Below the pieces are notes generated by a model. That model was given only the letters and a program-made list of their open reading frames with translations. It was not told the DNA's origin and ran no database searches. The translations under genes and the position numbers were made by a program. A stretch of DNA of 55,287 nucleotides, from positions 1 to 55,287 of the IMG/VR virus record IMGVR_UViG_3300024999_000131; one strand, written 5' to 3'. This DNA is from a virus. Of the stretch, positions 1-6,937 are shown one piece after another. How positions within the stretch are numbered: the first letter of the stretch is position 1; the number at the start of each line of letters is the position of its first letter.

Positions 1-1
1 T

Positions 2-727
2 AAAACTCAACCTCCAAAAGCAAAAGGAATTATAGTACATCAAGGTAGTAGTTCTTATTCTGATGGATATGTAGAAAAACCAGAGATTAAGGATAATGAA
101 ACAACTGTAAAACAAGGAGAGATTATTTTAAACAATGATCAACCTGTATTTTATATTGGATTTTCAGAAGTTGAGAAATACGAATATAAACTCAATGTAG
201 TAAAACACTATAATTTAAAAATAATTATTGCAAGAAATAAAATTGAGGAAGAAATTCTTAAAAACATGAAAGATTCTGATAATGTATTACATATTTCAGA
301 ACTAATTGAAGATGTAATAGTAACTGGAATATTGTCAGATACATCATTGAATATTAGAGAACATAGAGCGTTGATGTTATTTGACATGATTAGTAGGATG
401 GTAGGACTATCTTATAATGCTTTTGTAATAGGTAATTTAGCTGTTACAAAGAATATAAAGGTAGAAAGTTTAGATATTAATACTCAAATCATTGAAGATA
501 GTATTGTAATTATTAGAGATATTGATGCAAATAAAGTTTATGTAGATAGGAAAATTATTGACCAAACTAATCTAAGGGAAGATTTAGAAGTCAATTTGGA
601 TATCAGTGATTATAAATTTATTTTGGGAAATCTTTATAATATTGTTGAAGAACTTAGACTCTTAGAGCATAAAAATAAAGATGACTATATGAATACAATA
701 TTAAGTATTTTAGGAAGTTCAATATAA
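2..727 (+). CDS. Unknown phage protein, 5' end outside window
   Basis: The frame is open from base 2 to the stop at 725-727, so at least 241 codons are present and the start lies outside the window. An internal ATG at 266 has no ribosome binding site and is unlikely to be the start. The visible part has a Lys/Gln/Ser-rich stretch, then a mixed region (residues about 45-90), then a mainly helical C-terminal half ending in ILGSSI. No motif identifies a function. It runs in the same direction as all following genes. Confidence 0.75.
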   Translation, partial: KTQPPKAKGIIVHQGSSSYSDGYVEKPEIKDNETTVKQGEIILNNDQPVFYIGFSEVEKYEYKLNVVKHYNLKIIIARNKIEEEILKNMKDSDNVLHISELIEDVIVTGILSDTSLNIREHRALMLFDMISRMVGLSYNAFVIGNLAVTKNIKVESLDINTQIIEDSIVIIRDIDANKVYVDRKIIDQTNLREDLEVNLDISDYKFILGNLYNIVEELRLLEHKNKDDYMNTILSILGSSI

Positions 728-764
728 ACAAATTTAGATTTTGTTGTATTAAAGGAGAAGAAAA

Positions 765-926
765 ATGAATAAGAACATATTAGCAAAAAGCATAAGTGAA
801 ATAGCAACCAATATCAACACCATTATGGAACACATTAAAGAAGGAGACAGTGCTGAAGAATTAGAACTAAAAATATTAAACGAAACGATTAAACTTTATA
901 ATATTGCAGATATGATTTCTAATTAA
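765..926 (+). CDS. Small helical protein, unknown
   Basis: This is a 53-residue ORF beginning MNKNILAKSI, with the ribosome binding site AAAGGAG seven bases upstream of ATG 765. It is predicted to be almost wholly helical and acidic in the middle (KEGDSAEELELK). It sits 37 bases after the first gene and 18 before the YqeY-like gene, so it is probably cotranscribed with both. No function is recognised. Confidence 0.7.
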   Translation: MNKNILAKSISEIATNINTIMEHIKEGDSAEELELKILNETIKLYNIADMISN

Positions 927-944
927 GAAAGAAGGAAAACAAAA

Positions 945-1388
945 ATGTTAATCAATCAAATTAAATCAGACTCTCTCGAAGCACGTAAGGCACGACAAAC
1001 CAACACGGCCACATTATTAACAACCCTATATTCTGAAGCATCCATGATAGGAAAGAATGCCGGAAACAGAGAATCTACTGATGTAGAAGTATTACAAGTC
1101 ATTGAGAAGTTTGTTAAGAATGCAAATGAAGTTAAGGATATTCTTTTAAAAAATAATAAAGATGTAAGTCATGTAGATAATGAGATTAAAGTTTTGAGTA
1201 AATATTTGCCTCAGAAAATGAGCTATGAAGAACTTGGTCATACAATTAGAGGAATAATTAAAGGATTGAGAAAAGATAAGTCTCCAAAATTAATGGGAGA
1301 AGTTATGGGGATGCTTAAGATATTACACGGTGGGATGTATGATGGTAAAATGGCAAGTGAAATTGTTAAGAAGGGATTGAGTAATTAA
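945..1388 (+). CDS. YqeY/GatB C-terminal-domain-like protein
   Basis: The 147-residue product matches the YqeY family in length and layout. It has an N-terminal helical region with ARKARQTNTATLLTTLYSEA, a middle segment with EIKVLSKYLPQKMSYEEL (the family's typical LxxYLPxxLSxEEL), and a C-terminal GEVMGMLKILHGGMYDGK helix pair. In bacteria this domain is the tail of GatB of the tRNA amidotransferase and occurs alone as YqeY, where a tRNA-linked role is suspected but unproven. Here it is followed three bases later by the next ORF. A translation-related role is an inference. Confidence 0.78.
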   Translation: MLINQIKSDSLEARKARQTNTATLLTTLYSEASMIGKNAGNRESTDVEVLQVIEKFVKNANEVKDILLKNNKDVSHVDNEIKVLSKYLPQKMSYEELGHTIRGIIKGLRKDKSPKLMGEVMGMLKILHGGMYDGKMASEIVKKGLSN

Positions 1389-1390
1389 TA

Positions 1391-1624
1391 ATGAATAAAG
1401 CAGAACTTTGGGATGAATTAAAATCCTATTTGGTAAAAGCAGTTCCTCAATTATATGATATGGCGTTTAAAGCAGGATATCATATAAGCGTAGAAAGACT
1501 TACTAATAAAGCAAGAGGTATGGATTTAGCTCTAATAAAGATGAATGAACTTGAAAGAGATTTATTAGACAAACAAGAAATTTGTATTGGATGCTCAAAT
1601 TGTGATAATCATTGGTATCACTAA
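1391..1624 (+). CDS. Small protein with C-terminal Cys/His cluster
   Basis: This is a 77-residue protein starting two bases after the YqeY-like stop, so translational coupling is likely; AAGGGATTGAG upstream can serve as ribosome binding site. Most of it is helical, and it ends in CIGCSNCDNHWYH, a compact cluster of three Cys and two His that could bind zinc. The frame continues past the stop directly into an integrase relic, so the original end of this gene may have been changed by recombination. Confidence 0.6.
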   Translation: MNKAELWDELKSYLVKAVPQLYDMAFKAGYHISVERLTNKARGMDLALIKMNELERDLLDKQEICIGCSNCDNHWYH

Positions 1625-1795
1625 CTTAAACTTAATATATCAGATGTAGTAGACACAAATGGGAAAGTAAGAGACAGAATAACTGTTCGAGAAAAGAAAA
1701 CTTCTAAACCAAAAACATTTCCTTTTAGTGCAAAAGTAATAGAATCTTTAACAGAATATATTGCTTCTCTAGATCCATCTCAGCATTGCAATTAG
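1625..1795 (+). pseudogene. Tyrosine recombinase (integrase) fragment
   Basis: This stretch has no start codon but translates in the same frame as the gene before it, immediately after that gene's stop, into 56 residues. It contains LNISDVVD, GKVRDRITVREKKT and TFPFSAKVIESLTEYIASLD. That is the middle of a phage tyrosine integrase: the LRISDLLxLxxxDV segment with the strand pair and helix after it. The catalytic HxxR and Tyr regions are missing, and the frame stops at TAG 1793. It is a dead relic, implying that an ancestor, or a recombination partner, carried an integrase. Confidence 0.7.
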
Positions 1796-1920
1796 CAAAT
1801 AAATTGTGGTCAATATGTGATATTGCTGAGAATGGAAATTGTGATTATAGAATTGAAGAAAGATATAATCACTGTATTGAATGTATAATTATGAGAGCAG
1901 GAAAAGAACTAAGTAGATAA
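1786..1920 (+). pseudogene. 3' fragment of an unknown Cys-containing gene
   Basis: In the frame one base off the integrase relic, about 44 codons read LQLANKLWSICDIAENGNCD and then RIEERYNHCIECIIMRAGKE, ending at TAA 1918-1920. Three of the four Cys and the coherent amino acid choice look like genuine coding sequence, but there is no ribosome binding site or credible start. The most economical reading is the 3' end of a small phage gene fused to the integrase fragment by a deletion near 1780-1795. Whether it is translated is unknown. Confidence 0.45.
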
Positions 1921-1958
1921 AAATATGCTTTAAGCTAATTGAAATGGAGGTTAAATTT

Positions 1959-2195
1959 ATGATATTAGTCGGAATTGATATTGGTTTATGTATTGGTTTT
2001 GGATTCGCATTTTGGAAATTATATTCATATAGAAAGATGTTGGTCTCAAAATCTGTTAAAGGAAATAGAACATCTGAAAAAATTGGTGATGAATTTTATT
2101 ATATTGTACCTGCTGATGAATATATAGAAATGGAACAATTAGCATTGTTTAGGAAGATGGATGAATTTAAAGCAAAGGAGAGATTAAATGATTAA
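1959..2195 (+). CDS. Small single-pass membrane protein
   Basis: The start is placed at ATG 1959 rather than 1944 because GGAGG at 1946-1950 lies eight bases upstream of 1959. The 78-residue product opens with a transmembrane segment (MILVGIDIGLCIGFGFAFW), followed by a basic stop-transfer region (YSYRKMLVSKSVKG) and a cytoplasmic acidic tail. No enzymatic motif is visible. The 3' end overlaps the start of the cREC-like gene by eight bases, so the two are probably coupled. Confidence 0.7.
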   Translation: MILVGIDIGLCIGFGFAFWKLYSYRKMLVSKSVKGNRTSEKIGDEFYYIVPADEYIEMEQLALFRKMDEFKAKERLND

Positions 2196-2511
2196 CTTAT
2201 ACCTTGATGATTTACGTCCTTGCCCTGAACGCTTTATTTTGGCAAAAAATGCTCTAGAGTGTCGTTTATTGCTATTAAGTAACGATGTAAATATTCTATC
2301 ACTTGACCATGACTTAAGTGAAACTGAGACAGGTTATGACTTATGTAAATGGCTCGTTGAAGCAGGACAATATAATCCAAATATTTATCCTAAAGTAATC
2401 TATCTTCATACAGCAAATGGAGTAGGTAGAGATAATATGTTTAAACTGTTAGAGAGATATAAACCTGATTGGGTTAAGTTACATCGTGGGCCTATTCCAA
2501 ATAATGATTAA
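2188..2511 (+). CDS. cREC-type cyclic-phosphate processing receiver domain protein
   Basis: The 107-residue protein has a receiver-like fold pattern: acidic pocket LYLDDLRP at residues 4-11, the second motif ILSLDHDLSETETGYDLCKWL at about 36-56 (read in two parts, LSLDHDL and TGYDLCKWL), and a C-terminal LHTANGVGRDNM. This matches the family proposed to process cyclic phosphate ends of RNA (cREC), found in phages and RNA-repair contexts. No RNA ligase or kinase lies nearby, so its partner is unclear. It has the ribosome binding site AAAGGAG. Confidence 0.72.
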   Translation: MINLYLDDLRPCPERFILAKNALECRLLLLSNDVNILSLDHDLSETETGYDLCKWLVEAGQYNPNIYPKVIYLHTANGVGRDNMFKLLERYKPDWVKLHRGPIPNND

Positions 2512-2522
2512 CAAAATTAAAA

Positions 2523-2551
2523 GGAGAAGACGTAGGGTTTCCGTCTTCTCC
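2523..2551 (+). other. Strong intergenic stem-loop
   Basis: A perfect 10-bp stem (GGAGAAGACG with CGTCTTCTCC) closes a nine-base loop TAGGGTTTC just after the cREC-like gene. The bases after it (ACAAACGTG) contain no U-tract, so it is not a standard intrinsic terminator. The 156-base gap from 2512 to 2667 otherwise holds nothing recognisable. Confidence 0.7.
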
Positions 2552-2667
2552 ACAAACGTGAAAACTTGTATTAAATATAGTATAACCACTGTAAACTATT
2601 TTATACATTAGAAAACTAATTTAATAATCATAGAAAACGACAATTTGAAAGGATGAGGTGAAATACA

Positions 2668-2874
2668 TTGTTTGCTATTTTAAATTGGTTTGATGATCCG
2701 AGATTAAGCGAAGTAGAAAAAGTTGAAAAAGGAGACAGGGTAAAGTCTGTTGTAAATGATTTTAATTTAACCGAAGACAAAGAATATGAAGTTATCGAAG
2801 TGAATAGCCCAACGATGATTACAATTATGAATGATGCTAATAAATTTGATATAATATACTGTAGAATATTTTAA
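2668..2874 (+). CDS. Small SH3-like protein, unknown
   Basis: The start is TTG 2668, with AAAGGATGAGGTG upstream. The 68-residue product contains VEKGDRVKSVVNDFNLTEDK and then EYEVIEVNSPTMITIMND, a pattern of short strands with a GD turn typical of small SH3-like or KOW-like barrels. A specific role cannot be read from it. Confidence 0.6.
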   Translation: MFAILNWFDDPRLSEVEKVEKGDRVKSVVNDFNLTEDKEYEVIEVNSPTMITIMNDANKFDIIYCRIF

Positions 2875-2924
2875 ATTATAGTTCGAAATACAGAATTTAT
2901 GTTATTAGAAAGGGATGGTAAATT

Positions 2925-3101
2925 ATGAAAATAAAATGGCAGTTATTTAAACTAAGTATACAAAGCAAGTTATTTAAATCATTATCAATACTTATTAAAC
3001 TATTTGGATGGGCTATAGTTGGATTGATATATGCGATAATTTTCGGAGGGATATTAGCCTTGTTTGCTATACCAATTGTATTGTTATTTAAATTAATTTA
3101 A
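2925..3101 (+). CDS. Small membrane protein
   Basis: The ORF encodes 58 residues starting MKIKWQLFKLS, with AAAGGGATGG upstream. After a basic amphipathic N-terminus there is a long hydrophobic stretch (WAIVGLIYAIIFGGILALFA, then IPIVLLFKLI), probably two tight membrane passes or one hairpin. It is followed 19 bases later by a zinc-ribbon gene. Function unknown. Confidence 0.65.
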   Translation: MKIKWQLFKLSIQSKLFKSLSILIKLFGWAIVGLIYAIIFGGILALFAIPIVLLFKLI

Positions 3102-3120
3102 ATTAAAGGAGAGATATTAA

Positions 3121-3315
3121 ATGAAAGAATTTAAATTAATCCAATATAAAGAATGTCCATCATGTGGATTCAATATTAAACCAGAAGTTAAACATGCATA
3201 TGATAATAATTGGTGTCCTCATTGTGGTTTTGGTTATAAAGAAACAATTCAAAGAAAAGAACCAGAATATGTTAGTAGTGGGCATGATGATGCAGTTAGA
3301 AGTGGATTATTATAA
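3121..3315 (+). CDS. Zinc-ribbon small protein
   Basis: The product has 64 residues with two CxxCGF knuckles: CPSCGFNI at about residues 13-20 and CPHCGFGY at about 36-43. This is a textbook zinc ribbon of the kind used for nucleic-acid or protein contacts. The tail is charged and probably unstructured. The ribosome binding site AAAGGAG lies nine bases upstream. Confidence 0.7.
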   Translation: MKEFKLIQYKECPSCGFNIKPEVKHAYDNNWCPHCGFGYKETIQRKEPEYVSSGHDDAVRSGLL

Positions 3316-3331
3316 TTAGGAGTGATTAATT

Positions 3332-3583
3332 ATGTGTTATGGAACTTGCAATTTTGAAGAGTATATGGGTGAATGCGGTGTCTATGGAATTAGTAATCAA
3401 ATTAAAATTGAGTTAGGCTTTACTCCTTGTTTTATTGGTGGACATGTGATCTGCAAAGAAGAAGATGAATATTATCAAGGATTATTAAAACAAGGTAAAA
3501 TTAAAGAGTTGAATGAAAAAGTATGGAATATGAGATTCCCTGTAAAGGTTTCTAGTAGGATTTATGAATATGTGAAAGTATAA
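3332..3583 (+). CDS. Cys-containing small protein, unknown
   Basis: The 83-residue product has five Cys in its first half (MCYGTCNF, GECGVYGI, TPCFIGGHVIC) and a charged helical C-terminal half. The Cys are spaced irregularly, so metal binding is possible but not clear. The start ATG 3332 has TTAGGAGTG upstream. No known family is recognised. Confidence 0.6.
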   Translation: MCYGTCNFEEYMGECGVYGISNQIKIELGFTPCFIGGHVICKEEDEYYQGLLKQGKIKELNEKVWNMRFPVKVSSRIYEYVKV

Positions 3584-3590
3584 AGGAGGA

Positions 3591-3683
3591 CTATTTACTC
3601 AAGTAATAAATCAACGTGCCTATAAATGGGGTAGCAATAACAATCAGACCTAAAATTATAATCACAATTCTTTTAATATCCAT
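3591..3683 (-). CDS. Possible 30-residue membrane peptide on the minus strand
   Basis: On the minus strand an ATG at 3683 opens a 30-codon frame ending at 3591. It reads as basic MDIKR, a hydrophobic core (IVIIILGLIVIATPFIGTLI) and a short YYLSK tail, like many tiny phage membrane peptides. The nearest purine-rich site (GAAGGG) is about 18 bases upstream, which is far, and a minus-strand terminator-like hairpin lies just before it. It fills a gap of over 240 bases without + strand genes. Confidence 0.35.
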   Translation of the reverse strand: MDIKRIVIIILGLIVIATPFIGTLIYYLSK

Positions 3684-3718
3684 AATATTTCTACTCTAAT
3701 TCCCTTCTATTTATAGTT

Positions 3719-3745
3719 AAAAAGACCCTGCTCAAGAGCAAGGTT
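3719..3745 (-). terminator. Terminator- or attenuator-like hairpin, minus strand
   Basis: On the minus strand the sequence forms CCTTGCTC-loop-GAGCAGGG (eight pairs with one mismatch and a short loop), followed by TCTTTTTAAC. The five-U tail makes it the clearest intrinsic-terminator shape in the window. It lies just upstream of the small minus-strand ORF, so it could attenuate that gene. Confidence 0.4.
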
Positions 3746-3825
3746 GGATGTAGGACGAGAATGAATTTAGTACGAGATTATCATATCCAAGTCAGGGATA
3801 ATTATACAGAAAGGAGAGAATAAAA

Positions 3826-3993
3826 ATGAATAAATTTATGTTTGTTTTTGAATTGAATTCTGAAGAACAAGATAATTTATGGATACATAGCGAATGCCCA
3901 AAATGTAAAAGCTCTATTATTGAAAAGAGTATGAATTGCGATGAAGCTTACTGGAAATGTTCGAGATGTGATATTCTCTATATAATTGAATAA
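3826..3993 (+). CDS. Zinc-ribbon small protein
   Basis: This is a 55-residue ORF (start MNKFMFVFELN) with AAAGGAGAG upstream. It carries ECPKCKSS at about residues 27-34 and KCSRCDIL at about 43-50, two CxxC knuckles 15 residues apart, forming a likely zinc ribbon. Much of the N-terminus is acidic. Function unknown. Confidence 0.68.
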   Translation: MNKFMFVFELNSEEQDNLWIHSECPKCKSSIIEKSMNCDEAYWKCSRCDILYIIE

Positions 3994-4035
3994 ATAAATA
4001 TAACACATAAGGAATGAAATGGAGGGGCGATTAAA

Positions 4036-4248
4036 ATGAAATGTATAAGAAATAATTGTAGAATGCCACATTTCTCAGGTGAGTGTGGATTCTGCAATGA
4101 ACTAGAAACATTTATTTTTGGTAGTGAAGCAGAATGTCCTTTACCTGATAAGATTTTGCAACTTGAGAAGCAATTGAGAGAATATAATTGCATTATGGAT
4201 AAGGTGATTGTTTATCATGCTAAGAATAATGGCGAAAAGGAAGTATAA
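4036..4248 (+). CDS. Small Cys-containing protein
   Basis: The product has 70 residues with Cys at CIRNNC, ECGFC and ECP in the first 37, then a helical, probably coiled-coil segment (KILQLEKQLREYNCIMDKV). The ATG at 4036 is preceded by GGAGGGG. It stops two bases before the Ntn-hydrolase gene, so translational coupling is likely. The role is unknown. Confidence 0.65.
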   Translation: MKCIRNNCRMPHFSGECGFCNELETFIFGSEAECPLPDKILQLEKQLREYNCIMDKVIVYHAKNNGEKEV

Positions 4249-4250
4249 GT

Positions 4251-4844
4251 ATGAGCGTAGTTGTAGCAATTAAAGATGGAGATAAAATTTGGTTAGGTTG
4301 TGATAGTCAAGTTACATACGGTTATACAAAGTCTACACTTAAATCACAAAGAAAAATATGGAGAGTAGGAGATGAAGATAATTTAGTTATGGGGTTAGTA
4401 GGTGTTTGTAGAGACATGGACATATTATCTACATCAGAGGATTGGATTGAAGAATTGCCCAAATTAAAGAATGAAGTAAATTTTAAATATGTAGTTAGAA
4501 AAGTTGTTCCAAAGATTTTTAGTGAGTTAAATAAATTTGGCAGAATGGAAATAAAGAATAATCAATGGTATATAGATTCTAGTGTAACATTTGCTTATAA
4601 AGATAGTGCTTATCAAATTGGTCATAATGGAGAAGTTATGGAAATTGATGATATTTTAATTAGTGGTTCTGGGCGTAATTTGGGTATAGGAGCATGGAAT
4701 GGATTGAAAGATAATAAAGAAATGAGTATTAAGGATAAGTTAATACAAGTGGTTAGGTCTGCTTGTGAAAGTGATTTATATGTTAATTATCCAATTATTA
4801 TTATGAATACAATAGATAAAGAAGAAATTATAATTGAGAAGTAA
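4251..4844 (+). CDS. HslV/proteasome-like Ntn hydrolase
   Basis: The 197-residue protein begins MSVVVAIKDGDKIWLGCDSQ, which aligns with the HslV/proteasome beta start (TTIVAxRxxGxxxxAGDxQVT): a small nucleophile after Met, two short strands, then the conserved Asp of GCDSQVT. Residue 2 is Ser rather than Thr, as in the B. subtilis HslV homologue CodW, which uses an N-terminal Ser. A later ISGSGRNLGIGA matches the family's SGSGxxxAxGA strand-turn. No HslU-like ATPase is present, so it may act alone or with host unfoldases. Confidence 0.75.
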   Translation: MSVVVAIKDGDKIWLGCDSQVTYGYTKSTLKSQRKIWRVGDEDNLVMGLVGVCRDMDILSTSEDWIEELPKLKNEVNFKYVVRKVVPKIFSELNKFGRMEIKNNQWYIDSSVTFAYKDSAYQIGHNGEVMEIDDILISGSGRNLGIGAWNGLKDNKEMSIKDKLIQVVRSACESDLYVNYPIIIMNTIDKEEIIIEK

Positions 4845-4849
4845 AGAGA

Positions 4850-5026
4850 ATGAAAATGATAAAATTAGATTCTTATAATTGGCAAGATGCAGAGTGGTGG
4901 TATGAAGATGAACCAGAAGTATTTGAGTTTATGCGAGAAAATGAAGATATGATTATTCAATATTCTTTAGAAAATGGAATGAATATTAGGAATGGTATTG
5001 AGTATTTGTTTAAAATTAGGGACTAG
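4850..5026 (+). CDS. Small acidic protein, unknown
   Basis: The 58-codon ORF starts MKMIKLDSYN, five bases after the Ntn-hydrolase stop, with AAAGAGA as a weak binding site. It is strongly acidic and aromatic (DAEWWYEDEPEVFEFM). It ends just before the ribosome binding site of pth2. Function unknown. Confidence 0.6.
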   Translation: MKMIKLDSYNWQDAEWWYEDEPEVFEFMRENEDMIIQYSLENGMNIRNGIEYLFKIRD

Positions 5027-5038
5027 GAGGGAATTAAA

Positions 5039-5374
5039 ATGGATGATGAGTTAATAGAATATTTTATTGTAAACTCTGAATTAAACATGAGTCCTGGCAA
5101 GATAACAGCACAAGTAGCTCATGTTGCTACAATTATTGCAGTAGAATTTACTGAATTTGATGATGATTTTAATGCTTGGTACACAAAAGATCAAAAGAAA
5201 ATAATATTAAGAGGCAAACAAAAAGATTTAGAAAAATTAGTAGATCAAAGATTTTATTATATTAGAGACAATGGACTAACTGAAATTCCGCAGGGAAGTC
5301 TTACAGTAGTAGGTCTTCCACCTATGTTAAAAAGTGATGCAAGAAAATATGTTAAGAGATTACAGTTACTATGA
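5039..5374 (+). CDS. Peptidyl-tRNA hydrolase, Pth2 type
   Basis: The 111-residue product carries the Pth2 signature: an early MSPGKITAQVAHVA at about residues 17-30 (family KMxxGKxAAQxxHA), IILRGKQKDLEKLV in the middle, and GLTEIPQGSLTVVGLPP near the end (family DAGxTEIxxGxxTVxGIGP). Pth2 frees tRNA from prematurely released peptidyl-tRNA and is typical of archaea and eukaryotes, with scattered phage members, so transfer is likely. The binding site TAGGAGGG precedes it. It could protect tRNA pools during heavy phage translation. Confidence 0.88.
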   Translation: MDDELIEYFIVNSELNMSPGKITAQVAHVATIIAVEFTEFDDDFNAWYTKDQKKIILRGKQKDLEKLVDQRFYYIRDNGLTEIPQGSLTVVGLPPMLKSDARKYVKRLQLL

Positions 5375-5407
5375 AAAATGTATTTGAAAGGAAGGTAGGA
5401 AATTAAT

Positions 5408-5668
5408 TTGTATATGGGAAGAAAATCAGATTATGCAATGATGATATTATATACTGTAGGTTTAGATATAAGAAGGGTATTTAAAAAGATATTTGGTTAT
5501 TGTGATTATTGTCATAAGTATTTTCTTTATCCACAAAGAAGACATATGAATACAATGTATGAAAATGAAGAATCTAATTATTGTACTTGTTGTGAAAGTT
5601 GTTTTGACCAAATAGAAGAATATTGGGCAGAACGTTGGAAGGAGTACAACGATAGTAGAGGTTGTTAG
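5408..5668 (+). CDS. Small protein with two Cys pairs
   Basis: The start is TTG 5408 (GAAGGTAGGA upstream), with an in-frame ATG two codons later. The 86-residue product has a hydrophobic-to-basic N-terminus, then CDYCHKYF at about residues 32-39 and CTCCESCF at about 59-66, a four-Cys zinc-knuckle pair. The C-terminus is charged. Function unknown. Confidence 0.65.
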   Translation: MYMGRKSDYAMMILYTVGLDIRRVFKKIFGYCDYCHKYFLYPQRRHMNTMYENEESNYCTCCESCFDQIEEYWAERWKEYNDSRGC

Positions 5669-5712
5669 GTTAATCACAGCAAATCAGAATTTTAATTGAA
5701 AGGAGGTATATT

Positions 5713-6039
5713 ATGAAATTCTCATGCCCAGTAAATTGTAAATTAGACGATTGCTCATCAAAAGAATATGGTTTAACTTGCGATACATGCTTTCATTCTT
5801 ATAAAAATAAATATAATTCACCAGATTACAATTCAATATCTTGTAAAGAGTTTGGTCAATCAGATGGAATGAATGGTTCTTGTCATTATTGTTTGAAAGA
5901 AACTCCTTACCAGTGGGAAATGTGTAGTGATGAATCTTGGAAAAAGAGTTTGATGAGAGCATCAAGTAGGATTCCTAATTGTTCGGAATGTTATGCTATT
6001 GAATTTATAAATAACTATAAGAGTAAATATTGTAAATAA
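5713..6039 (+). CDS. Cys-rich protein, unknown
   Basis: The 108-residue product has about 13 Cys, including CPVNCKLDDC, CDTC, CHYC and CSEC, so it very probably folds around two or more zinc ions. Start ATG 5713 follows AAAGGAGG. It has no signal peptide, so the Cys are likely metal ligands rather than disulphides. No family recognised. Confidence 0.68.
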   Translation: MKFSCPVNCKLDDCSSKEYGLTCDTCFHSYKNKYNSPDYNSISCKEFGQSDGMNGSCHYCLKETPYQWEMCSDESWKKSLMRASSRIPNCSECYAIEFINNYKSKYCK

Positions 6040-6053
6040 GGGAGGAATAAGAA

Positions 6054-6251
6054 ATGAGTAAACCATTAATTGAACTTATAGTTTGTGAATCTGGGGATTG
6101 GGAAGTATTAAGAGTTAATTTTGGCGAAGATTTTAAATGCGAAGGTCACTCAATATCTAATTATGGGTGGATTGGTTTATTAGAAATATTGGGTTTTGAA
6201 GTTGAGGTTAAGGAAATATCGGATAAAGACATGGAAGATGAGAGATATTAA
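6054..6251 (+). CDS. Small protein of a paralogous pair
   Basis: The 65-residue product contains ESGDWEVLRVNF, GHSISNYGWIGLLEILGFEV and an acidic tail. The same pattern (SDDWNAIYVNG, HSINWEWFLQVL) recurs in the 79-residue product at 20090-20329, so the two are paralogues with a conserved DW...HSI...W core. AAGGGAGG precedes the ATG. Function unknown. Confidence 0.7.
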   Translation: MSKPLIELIVCESGDWEVLRVNFGEDFKCEGHSISNYGWIGLLEILGFEVEVKEISDKDMEDERY

Positions 6252-6301
6252 AGCATTTCAATGAGAAGTTTAGACGAAATTTAGAAAGGATGAAAGTAAA
6301 G

Positions 6302-6574
6302 ATGGCAAGAATTTATTATAAAAAAGATGAACTTTTAAAAGAAAGAGTTAAAGTAGAACAGGGTGATTTTGTTTATTGTAAAGCTCATGGAGGAGCTTGT
6401 AGTTTTTGGGGAATATATGGATCACAAATTGGCATTGTTAGCTTAGATGGAGGAGGTAATGGATATATTCCAGATGAGGATGGGATATATCTAGGAGAGA
6501 TTTATCATTATTGGTTAATAGATAAAATAATTCCTTGCAATAATGCACAAATAACTATTGATGAACTTGAATAA
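6302..6574 (+). CDS. Unknown small protein
   Basis: ATG 6302 is preferred over ATG 6290 because the binding site AGAAAGGA ends at 6290, leaving 11 bases. The 90-residue product has VEQGDFVYCKAHGGACSFWG and GIVSLDGGGNGYIPDEDGIY, a beta-rich, Gly-rich region of SH3-like character. No function is recognised. Confidence 0.65.
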   Translation: MARIYYKKDELLKERVKVEQGDFVYCKAHGGACSFWGIYGSQIGIVSLDGGGNGYIPDEDGIYLGEIYHYWLIDKIIPCNNAQITIDELE

Positions 6575-6617
6575 GTACTTGGAATTTGTGAATTCATTCT
6601 AAATGAAAGGAGAAAAT

Positions 6618-6914
6618 ATGAAAAAATTAATATGTGCAACTTTAATTACAGTATTTTTATTAACCGGATGTGGATCTTATAGAGGTGATTTAGTCGAGCA
6701 AAAGTTGGTGATGACTCAGGTTGTAAGTAAGGATAAAAGATGGGTTGGTAAATTCTATTGTTATTATGTAACTGTAAAATATGAAGCCTTAGAAGTAGAA
6801 CTAAACAGTTCGAGACTATATAACATTGTGAATCCTGAAGATAATCTGCAAATGCTGTATAGTAAATATAAAAATGATGGTGGATATTTAGTAGAATTAG
6901 AATCACCTCAATAA
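6618..6914 (+). CDS. Small lipoprotein
   Basis: ATG 6618 is the start (AAAGGAG six bases upstream), not ATG 6603. The N-terminus MKKLICATLITVFLLTGCGS is a complete lipoprotein signal with lipobox LTGC and lipid-carrying Cys at residue 18. The mature part of about 80 residues is mainly beta. It would sit outside the cell membrane. A role in superinfection exclusion is common for phage lipoproteins but cannot be shown here. A second lipoprotein is at 19059. Confidence 0.75.
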   Translation: MKKLICATLITVFLLTGCGSYRGDLVEQKLVMTQVVSKDKRWVGKFYCYYVTVKYEALEVELNSSRLYNIVNPEDNLQMLYSKYKNDGGYLVELESPQ

Positions 6915-6937
6915 CAATAAACTTAAATATAATTTAT

